A stretch of DNA of 64,000 bases from Ctena decussata (Eukaryota; Mollusca; Bivalvia; Lucinida; Lucinidae). Of this stretch, positions 9,291 to 20,614 are shown one piece after another (within the stretch, counting starts at the first letter, position 1; every line of letters starts with the position of its first letter). The notes under the pieces are model-generated. The model was not told the DNA's origin, made no database searches, and was given only the letters and a program-made list of their open reading frames with translations. The stretch is taken from contig OZ022510.1 of the NCBI GenBank assembly GCA_963989385.1, positions 310,501 through 374,500 on the forward strand, given 5' to 3'. Made by a program: the position numbers and the translations under genes.

Positions 9291-11440
9291 TCAATATATA
9301 GTGACACTGTATTGGTGTGAGCAACTGATAAACTAGTTTAAGTAGTTGCTTATTTACTGGACCGTGGAAAGATTTTATTTATATTTGAACTATTAGCATA
9401 GAAAAGTGTAGTTTTATTGTTTGTTTGTAAACATTCTAGTTCTTTGTAAGCATCCTAGTTGGCCGCACTTCTAAGGAATATAGCTATTAGCACAAGGAGG
9501 CCTTCAAGTTAAACAGCAGAAAACTCACATTCTTAATTATTATGCTTTACATTTTCCTAACTCCACGAAGCCACAATTTTGTGATCAATGTCCTTAAAAA
9601 TGCAAAGAACTAACTTTTCATCTGACAAATGGAGGGAATTTAATAAGAATCGATGATAATACATTTCAACGGCACTTAAAAATCTAACAGCTAATCATAT
9701 ACTTCCTTTGTTTATTTACTTGCATAGCTTTATATGACGATAGGTAAACAAATAAAGTAAAATATAACACGCTTCTCTCTATCTGGTTCGGCTCGTGTAG
9801 TGTAGGCCAAATATTTAAACACCATGGGTCATATCTCGGTCTCAAATTGTCCTTTCTACATGAATGATAAAGGCAACGAGTAACAATTATTTAAGAAGAT
9901 GCCTCTGGCACTAGACATCTACTAGACAGCCGATACAATACTGAAGCAATCAAACAATGACAGTTAATGATCTGCTAGTCAGTCTTCTTCGCGAATTCTC
10001 TGATATACTGTATCAACAGATAATATGTTACTTTATGTTCAAATCATTGTCGAAGCAGAAGAACGAAATTATCCACGTACACGTTCAAACTTTAAATTTA
10101 ACAGCTCAGCGTTTTCATAGTTGAGATAAAACAAAACAACACATGTAGAAAGGTTAATGGGTACGTCTACTTTTTTTGTTCATCATGTTTACTAGGGAAA
10201 ACAAACATTGTGTGGTTTTTTGTATGCTTCACTGGAAGCGGAAGCCCCCCAAAATGGCGTGTATTCTTAAAGTAAGTTTTTGCTCGTAGGAAAACCAATT
10301 CTTCTATTACCAATTGTCTCACAGAAGGGAGAAGCAAATAAAAATGACAGAGTTGCCTCTCCTGAAATGTACCCATTTGCTTTAATTGCGTTGTATGAGA
10401 AGAAATATATAAATATTTCTAATTTTAACGCATATAAAATAAAATAGCACCTAATAATAATACAGATATTAATGTTTGCTATCTGCCGATGGGTCCCTCT
10501 TTTGCGACCATAAAGCTTCGCGAGATTCCTTCTTGACTGACTGATATTTCTGGCGGAAAATTCTGTTATTTATCTTTGCATAACTTTATTCATGGAAGGC
10601 TCAAAACTAAATTGATTCATTGTACGTAGTAAACACCTATGAAAATACTGTTAAATAACGGAACGTACTGGTCACAGTAACTTAGAAATTTCTTACAGAA
10701 CAGCTTTAGCAGTTAACCATGATTATGCAATATAGCAATGGTCTGTGACGTCAAATATCAGACTGAAGATAGTTAGATATACGAGAACTTTACTCTATAT
10801 AATGTACGTACTGACATTAATGAATTATACTCATATAATCGTTCGTCGCAACTCAACAGTCAAGTTATAATACAACACGAGATATTTTGTAGAAACTGGC
10901 AGCAAATCAGGCTTACATGAGACCCTGAATCTGCAGAAACCAGTTACAGTTGTTGCTTTACAAATATGGATTTAGCAGGAGTTATTGCTTTTTAAGCCAT
11001 AAGTACAGATTTTCATCGGACAAAGTATTTACTAAACGGGCATGCCGGGAGGGACATTAAGTTTTAACATGGCTAAATTATAAAATGTTTCCGGGCTTTT
11101 ATTTCTTAATGTAGGTGCACTCCTAAAAAGGCAGTAACTTGTACTTTTACTCGACACAGACAAATAAGATTTAATGCACGAGCTCCTCAAAGTCTAAAGA
11201 CCTCATTCATTTTACTGTTCTTCCCATTATGTTATATGATAACAAACACGGATTAACATACAGTGTAATTTGCTTTCTTGGGTAGAACTATAATGGTATG
11301 ATTGTTTCATTACACTTAACCGATAATTTAATGTGTGCTATTGCGATGTCGTTCCAAGCAGAGCCACCATCGACATCATAAGAAGAGAGTGTGAGGTAGC
11401 TTTCATAAATCTAGTTTAATCCCCCAGAAGCTTAAGATAC
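9291..11440. other. Unique-looking AT-rich interval, nothing recognised
   Basis: Short frames here (for example 10167-10376, minus) have no recognisable domain. No repeat ends, RNA motif or exon with good splice sites was identified. Confidence 0.45.
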
Positions 11441-11830
11441 TGCCCGCCTGAGGCGGAAACTACTTGTGCAAATCCCGTGTGATGTATGTCCAGCAATGTG
11501 GTCACCTGTATAGACGTCCGCTTTGCTTGCTGTAATGTTTTGTGACTGAAAATACATACAACTAGATCTTTTGTAGGTTTTGTGTACACTTTGTGTAGCT
11601 ATTGGTGCTGTTGTATTTATGCACAGTTACGATGTGTCTGCTATCAAAGTTGTTTTTGCGTTTTTTTTTCCTTCTTATTTCGGCGTTTTGGTGGGAGTCT
11701 GATTGTGATTGCGGTCTTTTTTAGTATTTTCATGTTTGTTACATTTTTGTGTAACATTTCTTTCATTTGTTCTCAAAGCACGTTTTTACATCTGCTTTTT
11801 CCTCCAAAATGCTGATAAGAAGTTACCATA
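11441..11830 (+). mobile_element. Fragment of retroelement 3' region
   Basis: AGCAATGTGGTCACCTGTAT, GCTTTGCTTGCTGTAATGTT and TTTTGTGACTGAAAATACAT correspond to the same section of the copies at 5.2, 36.2 and 43.3 kb. A T-rich open frame within it is not a gene. Confidence 0.5.
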
Positions 11831-11934
11831 CATTTGTGGTTTATTTTTGTTAAAGAAATTAGGCATTTTCTACTGTTTGTTTTCGTAGAAATTATTCTTC
11901 ATTCATAACTTATTTTATCTTCATTTCTGCCGGT

Positions 11935-12215
11935 GTTGTGCCGTGTGGCGGCCATTCAAAGTCTCCCCAGACAATATCAAAGTGCAGAGTACACATTTTC
12001 TGGTCCTTTGAGATCATTTGGCTCGTTCTGAGTCAGTTTAAAAATAGGGTTCCGCTTAAGATGGTACTAGAGGGCGTGGGAAGTCTTGCAACATTAAATA
12101 AGTGCACATGAAGAGACTGAATTAAACCGTCTGCCTTTTTCGTTTCGTTGGTGAATTCCTTGCTTCAAGAGAATCTTCGTTCTAAACTTATTTTGATATA
12201 ATATACCTGAATCCA
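11935..12215 (+). repeat. Interspersed repeat family C
   Basis: CTGGTCCTTTGAGATCATTT, GAGTCAGTTTAAAAATAGGG, CATTAAATAAGTGCACATGA and TTCCTTGCTTCAAGAGAATC match the ordered words of the 8.5-kb copy. It is the clearest full-length copy. Confidence 0.55.
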
Positions 12216-12744
12216 TATCTTTCTTAATATCCGCTTCCGCCTTATACCTTGTGAACAATATTTAATATAGGCGCCTGAAAAATATATTTTAGATGTGCTT
12301 TCAAATAAGTTTAATCTCTTAAATTTGCTTAAAAGTTCATGGTAGTATAACCTGTTAGTTTACTATGATCAACCTTTTTTGTGCAATTCGATAAAGAGAG
12401 CAGATAAAAACAACCCTTTGAATTAGTATCAATTAAAATAAAAAATCTTGGTGGTTAAAATAAGGATATATTTCTATGGAGCCTAATTATCACCTATCCA
12501 TCTTCATTGTTTATACTCAGTTATGTGCAAGTATTGGATGTCAGAGACTGACACCACTGAAATTAAATCTTCTGGTGTCCCTGTAAACGTCAATCACTCA
12601 ATGGAATTCCGCTGGACCGAATTCAATTTAGTCCTGTCTTTGTAGAACCTTGAACGTTAATATCAAAACTGTTACGCTTGGCTTTGATCTGTTATATCTC
12701 AGCCAAAACTGCACATGTTTTTTTTTTAATTTTGGTTTGTGTAG
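12216..12744. other. Nothing recognised
   Basis: AT-rich sequence without a supported feature. Confidence 0.4.
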
Positions 12745-13374
12745 CATACGTCTTTAGAGATGAATAAAAAGTATGCAAAGACCAGGAACTGAAACAATCA
12801 AAATCCAAATCAAGCCCTCAAACCATAGTGGGAAACAACTAAGATTACAAATAATCAAGATACAGAGAACATATGGCCAACCGAGTGAGCAGCTTGTTCC
12901 CAAAAGGTAGCCACTAAGCAACCCAAACCGAACCAAAAATAATAAGAACATACATAAGGTAAAACATCACAGAAACTCTGACACCAAAAACAGGCAACAG
13001 AGAACCACAACAGAACTACCGCCTTGGAACGGTCAGTAATGAATTACTGGGGGACTTAAATCGATTTTACAGGCCCAACCTCACCCTCAGTTTCTGAAGT
13101 GGTACAAAACATTTAGTTGGTTGTTCGGTTCGCATGATAACCCTCCAACTCGTCAATGAATCATCACGTTAAACACATAAATCAAATTTCAACACCATGA
13201 AGAAGCAAAGACGAGGACTCAACAGATACAACGGGCCGTCTGACAGGTGGAAATCCCTATCCTGCCAAACAACCCCACTGGAAATCTGAAGCAAAAGAAG
13301 GTCACCAGTTGAGCCCCGGTGGACCAAGCAACAGACAAAAAGGCTCCGGTCCCAACCAACTAAAATATATAGCT
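12745..13374 (-). mobile_element. 3' untranslated region of the RT-bearing retroelement
   Basis: It directly follows the RT stop codon on the minus strand. It contains the family words AGTTGGTTGGGACCGGAGCC, CTGACCGTTCCAAGGCGGTA (13013-13032 complement) and CTTTTGGGAACAAGCTGCTC. This is the copy that links the many orphan 3'-region fragments to a coding sequence. An A/T run near 12720 may be the element's end. Confidence 0.7.
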
Positions 13375-13860
13375 TTAGGTCGGGGCCATCCTAGAGTCTG
13401 ACGACCGATCCCCCGGTGTGCAATTAAAGAGTGCAGCAAAGTTATCAACCGTGATTGGGTTAATCACTAAGCATGCAGACTGTCGCATAACATTTAAATT
13501 ATAGCCAATACGTTTGTGACGTATTATTATTTTTCGGAATTGATCAGAAAAATCAGTCCTACCCTTAATCTTTTTGAATTTGTATACTAAGTCACCATAA
13601 AATTCTGGTTCCGATAGGCCTTGGTGTAAAAGAAATTTTAATCCGACATCATCAAATTTTGAAACCAATTCATGGTGTCTGCGATATAATTTAGAAAAAG
13701 CCTTTCTAAGCTTATGATACCGATAGCCCTGTTGAAGAAGTTTAGCAGTTAAACATTTATTACGAGCATTAAAGTCATCTACATGACTACACACTCTAGC
13801 AAATCTTATAAGTTGAGAAATATACACTCCATAAGAGGGACGACGTGGACGAAGCTGCAT
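13375..13860 (-). pseudogene. Reverse transcriptase C-terminal remnant (Penelope-like type)
   Basis: 161 codons from an ATG at 13860 to TAA at 13375. The block YGVYISQLIRFARVC near residue 10, with KLLQQGYRYHKLRKAFSK and YGDLVYKFKKI, is a recurrent C-terminal signature of RT proteins in invertebrate genomes. It aligns by eye with the thumb/motif-E end of Penelope-like RTs (HP...gvv.tLl.Ra..C), an inference. No palm motif (YADD) is present. An in-frame TGA at 13864-13866 shows that the frame upstream is decayed. No GIY-YIG nuclease follows before the stop. The downstream 3' UTR is shared with about ten fragments in the window. Function: RNA-dependent DNA synthesis of a retroelement, lost in this copy. 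Confidence 0.72.
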
Positions 13861-14009
13861 GTTTCAGTATCGTAAATGTTAATGTTATTAAATTGTGGGG
13901 TTTGATATCTAGCTTCAATGTTTTACAGTTAATTCAAAATGATGTCACGTCTCAAAGTTAGACATAGGCGAGAGTAACGCGTGTAAAACCGGTTAAAGCC
14001 GTCCCTTAC

Positions 14010-14310
14010 CCGAATGCTTTTTGGCTGACCGTACCTTTTGTGGGCTTTCTATTACTGACTGACTTGTTGCTTATTTATTTAGATAGCCCCGCGGTCGTCT
14101 GCTGGGAAAGAGCTCACCATTGTGGTTTTCGCTTGTCTTGTGTTGCTTTCTTTTCCCATTTGGTGTTAAGGCCGGGATCTGGAACCCGATTGTGTCGGGT
14201 CCTAACTATTGCCGTCTTTTCTTTTTACTGGCTTTGCAATTATCCCAAATTCAGTTACACTGCTTTAAATCTGTTTTATAATATGGCGGTGGAATTTGTG
14301 TCCTAGAAGA
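14010..14310 (+). mobile_element. Fragment of retroelement 3' region
   Basis: GCTGGGAAAGAGCTCACCAT and TTCCCATTTGGTGTTAAGGC, then GGGATCTGGAACCCGATTGT, match the 23.1-kb copy. It lies in opposite orientation to the neighbouring RT remnant, so it is a separate insertion or a rearranged piece. The 88-codon frame across it is not a gene. Confidence 0.6.
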
Positions 14311-14329
14311 AACTGTTAGAATGTTAAAA

Positions 14330-14540
14330 TTAAAATCTTAAAAGGTTCCTTCAAGAGCAGAGAATACATACAGAAATAGGAACATGGGCCAGACTACGTA
14401 GTTTCGGCTAATAAAGCCTCGTCAGTAACCCTGACAATATCTGGTACGAAACCAAAATAAAAAAAAATAATAAATAAATAAAAAAAGAAGAAGAAAAAAA
14501 AAGCATACCGTAATTTCTTAATTTTAATTTGACAGTCGAT
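14330..14540 (-). mobile_element. Hammerhead-bearing head segment of retroelement
   Basis: On the minus strand the order is TTTGAATCGACTGTCAAATT, AATTAAGAAATTACGG, the hammerhead motif, TCTGTATGTATTCTCTGCTC, then AAGATTTTAATTTTA. The segment matches those at 7.6 and 25.0 kb. An A-rich tract interrupts it near 14458-14503. Confidence 0.75.
14386..14431 (-). ncRNA. Type I hammerhead ribozyme, core intact
   Basis: CUGACGA is at 14419-14425, stem II GGCT/AGCC with loop TTATT at 14406-14418, GAAA at 14402-14405, and stem III the self-complementary CTACGTAG at 14394-14401. The cleavage triplet GTC is at 14392-14394. Stem I pairs GGGTTA (14426-14431) with TGGCCC (14386-14391), six pairs with two G-U. 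All invariant core bases are present. A stem III this short usually needs a dimer to cleave well, as reported for retroelement hammerheads. Predicted cut between 14392 and 14391. Confidence 0.8.
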
Positions 14541-14744
14541 TCAAAGACTGATTAGTTTCAAAAGGATCCAAATATAATAAAAGACGATGATCTAGAATAA
14601 TAGTCTAAATCGATCTCAAATTTTAGATTTCTCAGAATCTATCCTCTGATCTCAAAGGATGTAAATGAAATTTAACCTGCACTATGGATGATGAACGGAG
14701 AGACGTTTTACGGCCTCCACGCGGCACAACACCAGCTGCAGTGA
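14541..14744. other. Spacer between two head segments, nothing recognised
   Basis: AT-rich, with no feature beyond its position between two same-strand ribozyme heads. Confidence 0.4.
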
Positions 14745-14837
14745 GGTAAAATTAAAATCTTAAAAAGTTCCTTCAAGAGCAGAGAATACATACAGAAATT
14801 TGAACATGGGCCAGACTACGTAGTTTCGGCTAATAAA
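14745..14837 (-). mobile_element. Truncated hammerhead head segment
   Basis: The segment begins inside stem II. It keeps the stem II 3' strand, GAAA (14824-14827), CTACGTAG, the GTC triplet and TGGCCC (14808-14813), then the usual downstream flank to AAGATTTTAATTTTA. Without CUGANGA it cannot be a ribozyme. It is the second head on the same strand within 400 bp. Confidence 0.7.
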
Positions 14838-15626
14838 TTCAAAGAGTAACTACACTTCAGGAACTGACTGAATCAGATCCCAAACCCTATCCCCAACACC
14901 AAAGGGAAAGATTGACAAAGACATCCCAACAAACAATAAATTACAAGTGATAAGCCGAGTCAGCAGCTCTTTCCCAAGTAGATGGCAACTCAGCTATCTT
15001 TATTGAACTAAATAATTTAGACCAACAGACGGGTTACAACGAACTAAGCAAATTATATGAAAAACATCCAACAATTATTTTTACCTATTATCTATTTTTA
15101 TGATAGAAGGATTAAACTGAGAACACAATAAATTAAACAGCACCGAACATAAAACAAATGCAACCGCAACAAAAGTACCGCCTTGGGACGGTCAGTTATA
15201 ACTACTGGGGGGGGGGGGGTTAAACCGGTTTTACTGGGCCCAAACCTTCACCCTCACCCTCCGCTGCGGTGCACACAATTAGTTGGTAGTTCGGTTCGTA
15301 TGGAGGTCCCCTAATTCATCAGAGAGTCATCACGGTCAACAATTAAGATCAAGAAAAGTCCGTGATGAAGCAAGGATGAGGACTCGACAGCCAAAACGTG
15401 TCGGAGACACCCGGAGATCCCTGGGGTGTCAGCAACACCACTGGAGTACTGGAGCAAAAGAAGACCATCAGTTGAAACCCGGTAGGCCAAGAAACAGACA
15501 AACATCCGGCCCCAACCAACTAATATATAGCTTTATGTAGGGGCTATCATAGAGTCTGAACCCCGACCCACCGGCGTGCAATTAAAGAGGACAGAAAGTT
15601 GTCAACCGTGATTGGGTTAACCACTA
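14838..15626 (-). pseudogene. 5'-truncated copy of the RT retroelement (last ~30 codons plus 3' UTR)
   Basis: 15535-15626 matches the last ~30 codons of the RT remnant, with the same CAATCACGGTTGAC (15608-15621) and TGCACGCCGGTGGGTCGGGG-type region. It is followed by the 3' UTR words AGTTGGTTGGGGCCGGATG and CTGACCGTCCCAAGGCGGTA, and ends near 14838. The 5' truncation is typical of target-primed retroelement copies. A poly-C tract on this strand (G run at 15207-15218) lies within the UTR. Confidence 0.7.
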
Positions 15627-16429
15627 AAGTTTACGCTTGTGGATCTGACTGTTACGAAACGGATCGGATCGCAGCCGTTTTCAAGTCCAAATTCTTTTTA
15701 ATTATTTTCAGTCAGTAGTGCTACAGTATTTAGGATAACTGTAGTAATAAAATATTTACGGAAAATGTGGCTTATTGGTAACGCTCGGGTAAATCATGAG
15801 ATGGAAGTACTATTCTTTTAACATAATATGTGCACATAAGCTGAGTTCTGGCTTTTAATACTTGTGGATGAAACATTTTTCGTTAGGAATGTCTTTTTTT
15901 ACGCATTCTAACATTCATTTAGACTAAGTTTTAGTTCCTAAATTGTTCAATATAGTTTTTGTGGGTGTAGGACATTATTTGACAAAGTTCTCAAATTTTA
16001 ACCGTTTCAAGAATTGTGAATTAACCAATATTCGGTATTTTTATTTTAGGCAGTTACTATGCTTAAGCTAGTCTTCACCGCAATGATGTTTTTCTTGATT
16101 TCGAGGTGAGATATTCAAGCCAATGTTTGGTATTTATAAACGTTTGATTCAGATCTTCTTCAGAAGTGGCTTCAAATTTAATGACAACGGAATATCATAG
16201 TGCTTAGTTTCAGAAGATCAACTCTAAAAGGTAAATACATTATGTATTTATTTATAATATGGTTAGATTAATATTTGAGAATGAAAATTGTGACTTCTGG
16301 CTGGATACAGTATGATTAAGGTTTATCAATACTGTTAATGACCATGCTGCGCATGGAATTTGCATTTTATGGTGTTTTGTAATTTAAGGAAATAGTTTGA
16401 AACACTGATGGAGGTTGCACTAGTATAAG
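15627..16429. other. Nothing recognised
   Basis: Sequence right of the truncated copy has no long frame, repeat or RNA motif that could be identified. Confidence 0.4.
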
Positions 16430-17320
16430 TATATTTGACGTCGAGTGACGCCAGTTGCATTCATGTTATTGCGGCGTCAGTACTTTTTACATTTGTTTCC
16501 TGTATACGTGGCCTATAGAATTTGATTGATTTGTAATGAAATTTATTTACAGACTCGACGTCCGTTAACGTCATAAGCATGCACCGCATTAGGGTTTTCA
16601 TCTGTTATTAACGGTAACATATGGAATCATGCGTTTGATTTGCCTTCACTAGATGATGTCATATGGTATGACATCATTGGCGTCGTGATGTCAGATCAAA
16701 CGAAATGACCCCAAATGTATCAGAAATACCTATTAAGCTATTTAAAGGATCTATTGTATGGCAAGTGGTCATACACTTAGTTAGAAGAAGTGAATTAATA
16801 GACGTGCAAGTTTTTTTTGGTAATTGTATTTAATGTAAAGAGTCATTGTTTTGATCATTCATGTTTTATGTGGGATATGTAATGGTAATACCTGTTGACG
16901 TCAGTATACTTTTTGGCAATGCTTTGACGTCAGATTCTTCGACGCACATGCATGGTCGGATCTGCGTTTCTTCATTGATGAAATTTGTAAGCACGGGTTT
17001 AACTTTTCATCGTGTGCGTGAGTTGTATCTAGTGACACTGCTGGCGTGTGCGCGTTATGCTGGCTATTTGCCGAGGGCATTGTATGGTATTTCCAAGACA
17101 GGCCCATGTCTAACGTACTGTTATTATGTTATTACAATGTATTAAGTGTAAGTTCGTTATTTCTATGTACTTCAAGTCCAGCAGTCAATTGTTTGGACTG
17201 ACAGCCACTTCTTACTTGGAGATACAACATTACAAGTCATACTTCACATTGAAGTAAATATCTCCAGGTTAATACCAACACGGGTAGAAGTATAAATACG
17301 ACGCAGCCAACGTCAGAGTC
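16430..17320 (+). promoter_or_regulatory. Cluster of CRE-like sites upstream of a TATA-like box
   Basis: Perfect TGACGTCA sites lie at 16896-16903 and 16925-16932. Related TGACGTCG/AACGTCA/GATGTCA words occur at 16437, 16558-16582 and 16653-16695, including an 11-bp-arm palindrome (16653-16677). TATAAATA lies at 17291-17298. The combination resembles a promoter or an element's promoter region, but no downstream coding exon was found. Speculative. Confidence 0.3.
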
Positions 17321-17394
17321 CTAAGCCCAGGCGGGACGCGTTTTGATCATGTGTGTTCAATCGCTGCCGCGATTATAATCAATAATCGATATTG

Positions 17395-17505
17395 GGTGAT
17401 TGTGAACCAGTAGTGTTCACTTGATTTTGTCCATTAGTGCTATATTGGGATATTGTGAGTCGATAGTACTCACTTAAATTTATCCATTAGTGCACGTTGT
17501 GGAAT
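17395..17505. repeat. Small direct duplication, period about 54 bp
   Basis: ATTGTGAACCAGTAGTGTTC with TCCATTAGTGC is followed by ATTGTGAGTCGATAGTACTC with TCCATTAGTGC. It is an imperfect two-copy repeat just downstream of the TATA-like box. Confidence 0.6.
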
Positions 17506-18494
17506 AGTTAGGTGTTTTACCTACCATACAGAGACTGGTCCCGGATGAAGTCCAGGGAGTGACCGATCTCAAGCCGCCGGCAACATTAGAAAGGCCTTAT
17601 TTTTTGTAGACTTCAGTTAACGTCTTTTGTTCTGTCGTGTATTTTCAGTTCATGGCACTGAGCCGTGTACGAGTCTTAAACTTTCAGCGTAACACTGACA
17701 ATTTCTAAAAAGTGACTAATATAGTAAAGAGTTCGTGTCTTCTTGTATGATTCATGATTCTATTACTAAATTAATATAAACAATAAAATACATTTATATT
17801 TTTCCAAAACATAAACATTTCACACATTAAAATTTGACCTAAACAAATAAGTACAGACGATTCCCTGTGGACTAAGTCAGTGCATAATGACTGCAAAAAT
17901 TACAAACAGATCAATGTGCAGGAGTGAGATTGCGCGTGTATATATTGGGTCGGGAATGGTGAGGGGTGCCAAGAAAGGGTGCTGCTAAACAGCCAAAACG
18001 TTTTGCGATTATAGTGATATTTATTGCACCGATCCCAAAACTTGACATGACAAATATAAATAAATCCTTTGAAATATGACAATTTTTGATCAAAGTCTAT
18101 TTTTGAACACTATTAATTTAACGTTGAAGGAAGTTTTCCGTTTCGTCTTTAATTGCAGCCGCATTGTCAAATTAATTTTGATTTTTTAGCAATTTATCTA
18201 ATAACAACGATCATTTGCAAGGGTTGCTATGGCAATGTTTGGCTATTAAATTTGGAAGTGTCGTGCGTCACTCAGACATTTTATGCTAAAGACAACTTGG
18301 TGATTTTCTGTTTTGAACTGTCAGCAATGGTAGTGTACGCCGGGTTATGTGGTTTTTGTACATTTACCATAAAAATAAAGATATGCATGAATTTGATAGA
18401 AAAAAAACAAATTGAAAATGTCACAGATAGAACACACAGACGAGTTTTGCCGGGACCGATGCTAATGTGCGTTGGCAGTATTGCAACATTATCG
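17506..18494. other. Nothing recognised
   Basis: The open frames between 17.9 and 18.5 kb on both strands have no recognisable domain. A stretch near 18150-18260 (GCAAGGGTTGCTATGGCAAT) resembles 27620-27650 (GCACGGGTTGCCATGACAAT), hinting at a diverged shared repeat. Confidence 0.4.
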
Positions 18495-18990
18495 CAAGTG
18501 CTTAGGCTCATTTTACTAGTTTTCATTTTCCTGTGTGCTCCTTGCTTTCAGAGGATATGATCTCTCAATTTATTTTATCTTTACTAAAGCGGCGTTGAGT
18601 GTCGTTTGGAAGTTTGAAAAAGCTCCCCGTACTTCATCGTAGTATTATTTATATATCTAATGATTCTTTGGGATATTCGGGCTTCTTCCGAGTCAGCTTG
18701 CAACCACATAGATCCTTAAAATATCGCCATTTGCGCGATTTGATAGCCGCACCCGAACAAAGTATGGCTTTCAGCTACCGGACTTTGAATATCACTTACT
18801 AATCCCTCTAATACATACAGTAAATCAGCCTCCTGTACTTCATCATGGTACAGATCATATGTTTCTAGTTTTCTTTGACTCAATGGAATTTTTAGAGTCG
18901 CCTTTAAAATATTTCTGCTCTAGTCAATGCTAGGGGCATGGCCAATGTTGTACTTAAACATTACTGCACGTGAACAGAGTCAAAATTTTA
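18495..18990 (+). repeat. Interspersed repeat family C (two partial copies)
   Basis: TCATTTTACTAGTTTTCATT, CTTGCTTTCAGAGGATATGA, AGCTCCCCGTACTTCATCGT and GAGTCAGCTTGCAACC are followed by a second round with CAATGCTAGGGGCATGGCCA and CATTACTGCACGTGAA, in the family C order. Confidence 0.5.
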
Positions 18991-19165
18991 AGCGCTTGTG
19001 TGCTAAGGTAGCAGCCTTTGTTTGAATCCCGCTTGAGACAGAGTTCTATTCAAACGTAACCGGATTCTGTTACACACAGCGTTTCGTTATCACTCTTCCT
19101 TCTACTCGATATAACTAAATTTCTGTTAAAAGGTTAAAAGCCATTCATCCATTCATCTTAATTTA
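18991..19165 (+). repeat. tRNA-derived SINE, 5'-damaged copy
   Basis: TTTGTTTGAATCCCGCTTGA corresponds to the B-box region (GGGTTCGAGCCCCGCTTGAG) of the SINE at 56.83 kb. It is followed by AACGTAACCGGATTCTGTTA, ACACACAGC, GATATAACTAAATTTCTG and a CATTCATCCATTCATC tail, in the same order. Confidence 0.6.
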
Positions 19166-20099
19166 TATATGCCGCATGTACCACTGCTCAAGAAGAGACC
19201 ATCTTAAATTGTTGACGTGAAAAATTCGTTCAGTAAGTTTTATTTGTCGCAAGATAAGAACAACAAAGAGGTTTACGCATATCGAGGAGACACGATACTG
19301 ACTGATATGTCGTATATTGCATCAGAGCACGCTATATTGAAGACAAAAATATCTTTTCTTAAGGATCTCTGTCTCAGCATTTAAGATTAATATCAAGAAA
19401 TGTGGTTTTAATTCGAACATGATAGTTGCTTGTCAGTGTTAGATTCAGACTGCCTCTAAGTTTATATCAGTCACATATTCCTATTATGTCTGCCACTTCA
19501 ACAGCTAACAGATTTTAGTAAGGTTTGGACTGCGACTCCGTATATGGTCAGGTTTCCAAATGGATTGATTATCTTCAGGATCCACCTTCGTGAAGGTCAC
19601 TTAACCAAAATACAGTGAAGGTAAACTTGTGTTAAACGACCTTCTTGCCTTAAGCTAGAAGTTTCCGGCATTTTTATTGCCTCCTTTATATGGATGGGTC
19701 CTGTTAACAGGACTAGATCTGCAATTATAACCATTTGTTTTTATCGTTTATCCTTATCCTTTGACCTTCGCAAAAACAAGATAAGATTGTTCTTTCACTT
19801 ACACACTGTTTGTAGCAACCGAAAGCTGTTCAAAAACGTAAATACTCTGTATGAAAACAGGTGTTTTTCACTTTATAGTAATTGATTACGTCCTAGTACA
19901 TCCCAGCTTTAGCTCAATTAGCAATATGACCAATAATTTGAAGATAAATGGTCACAAAGCTAGCATCAGCAAAACACAAAATAAATACGTTTAACACAGG
20001 AAACGTCATTTTTAACCGATACTCATTTTCCTTAATATATTGTAAAATATACATCAGAATGACCAAGAATATAAAGAAGAAATGAATAGTAACAAACCC
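19166..20099. other. Nothing recognised
   Basis: Short open frames at 19694-19885 (+) and 19914-20147 (-) have no domain or splice context. No repeat was identified. Confidence 0.4.
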
Positions 20100-20475
20100 T
20101 TCACGCGGACCGAACAGATAAATGTTTCGAACCATAGCAGAAGCCAAGGGCGAGGATTCGGATCCTGTAAAACATGTTTACCCAGGCAGTAATTTTTTAC
20201 TGACCCTTCGAAGGTTGTAGTTCTTTTGTGCTTCTTTACTGTTACCTGCTCTCGTTTAGACTACTATTGTTCGCCTGTTTAGCGAGTGGTGTTTACAGTT
20301 GGGAATTCTGAATGTTCACCTGTTTGGGAAACAGCAGCTTATTCAGTCTACTGTGAATGCCTTTCGTAAACTGATGGTAATAATGTATCGTTTGGATTTT
20401 AGAGCTGGATATGGAATCATATTGTATTAGTTCCTGATTATTGCCTATCTTTTCACTCTTGGTTTAAATATATTC
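20100..20475 (+). mobile_element. Fragment of retroelement 3' region
   Basis: CGCGGACCGAACAG, CCATAGCAGAAGCCAAGGGC and TACTGACCCTTCGAAGG, then GAGCTGGATATGGAATC and TTAGTTCCTGATTATTGCCT, follow the family order seen at 36.3 and 43.1 kb. Confidence 0.6.
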
Positions 20476-20614
20476 TATTCCCAAACACAAACATTTATGT
20501 TAACAGCAATGTTCGGATACAAACACAATAGGATCAGAAAAAAGCATAAACCTGTTTAGTTCTTCTCCGTTTCTCTTTTCGAAGACTACATGTACAGTTG
20601 TGGGTACAAAACAA

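Noticed and set aside
14040..14306. 88-codon hydrophobic protein
   Set aside because: It lies entirely in a retroelement 3'-region fragment that matches non-coding copies at 23.1 and 14.9 kb.
17147..17592. Solo LTR of a retrovirus-like element
   Set aside because: A TGT...ACA span with a TATA box can be drawn, but there is no primer-binding site after it, no second LTR, no TSD and no gag/pol nearby.
18153..18560. 135-codon membrane protein
   Set aside because: Hydrophobic runs come from T-rich DNA, the 3' part overlaps interspersed repeat family C, and the opposite strand has an equally long frame.
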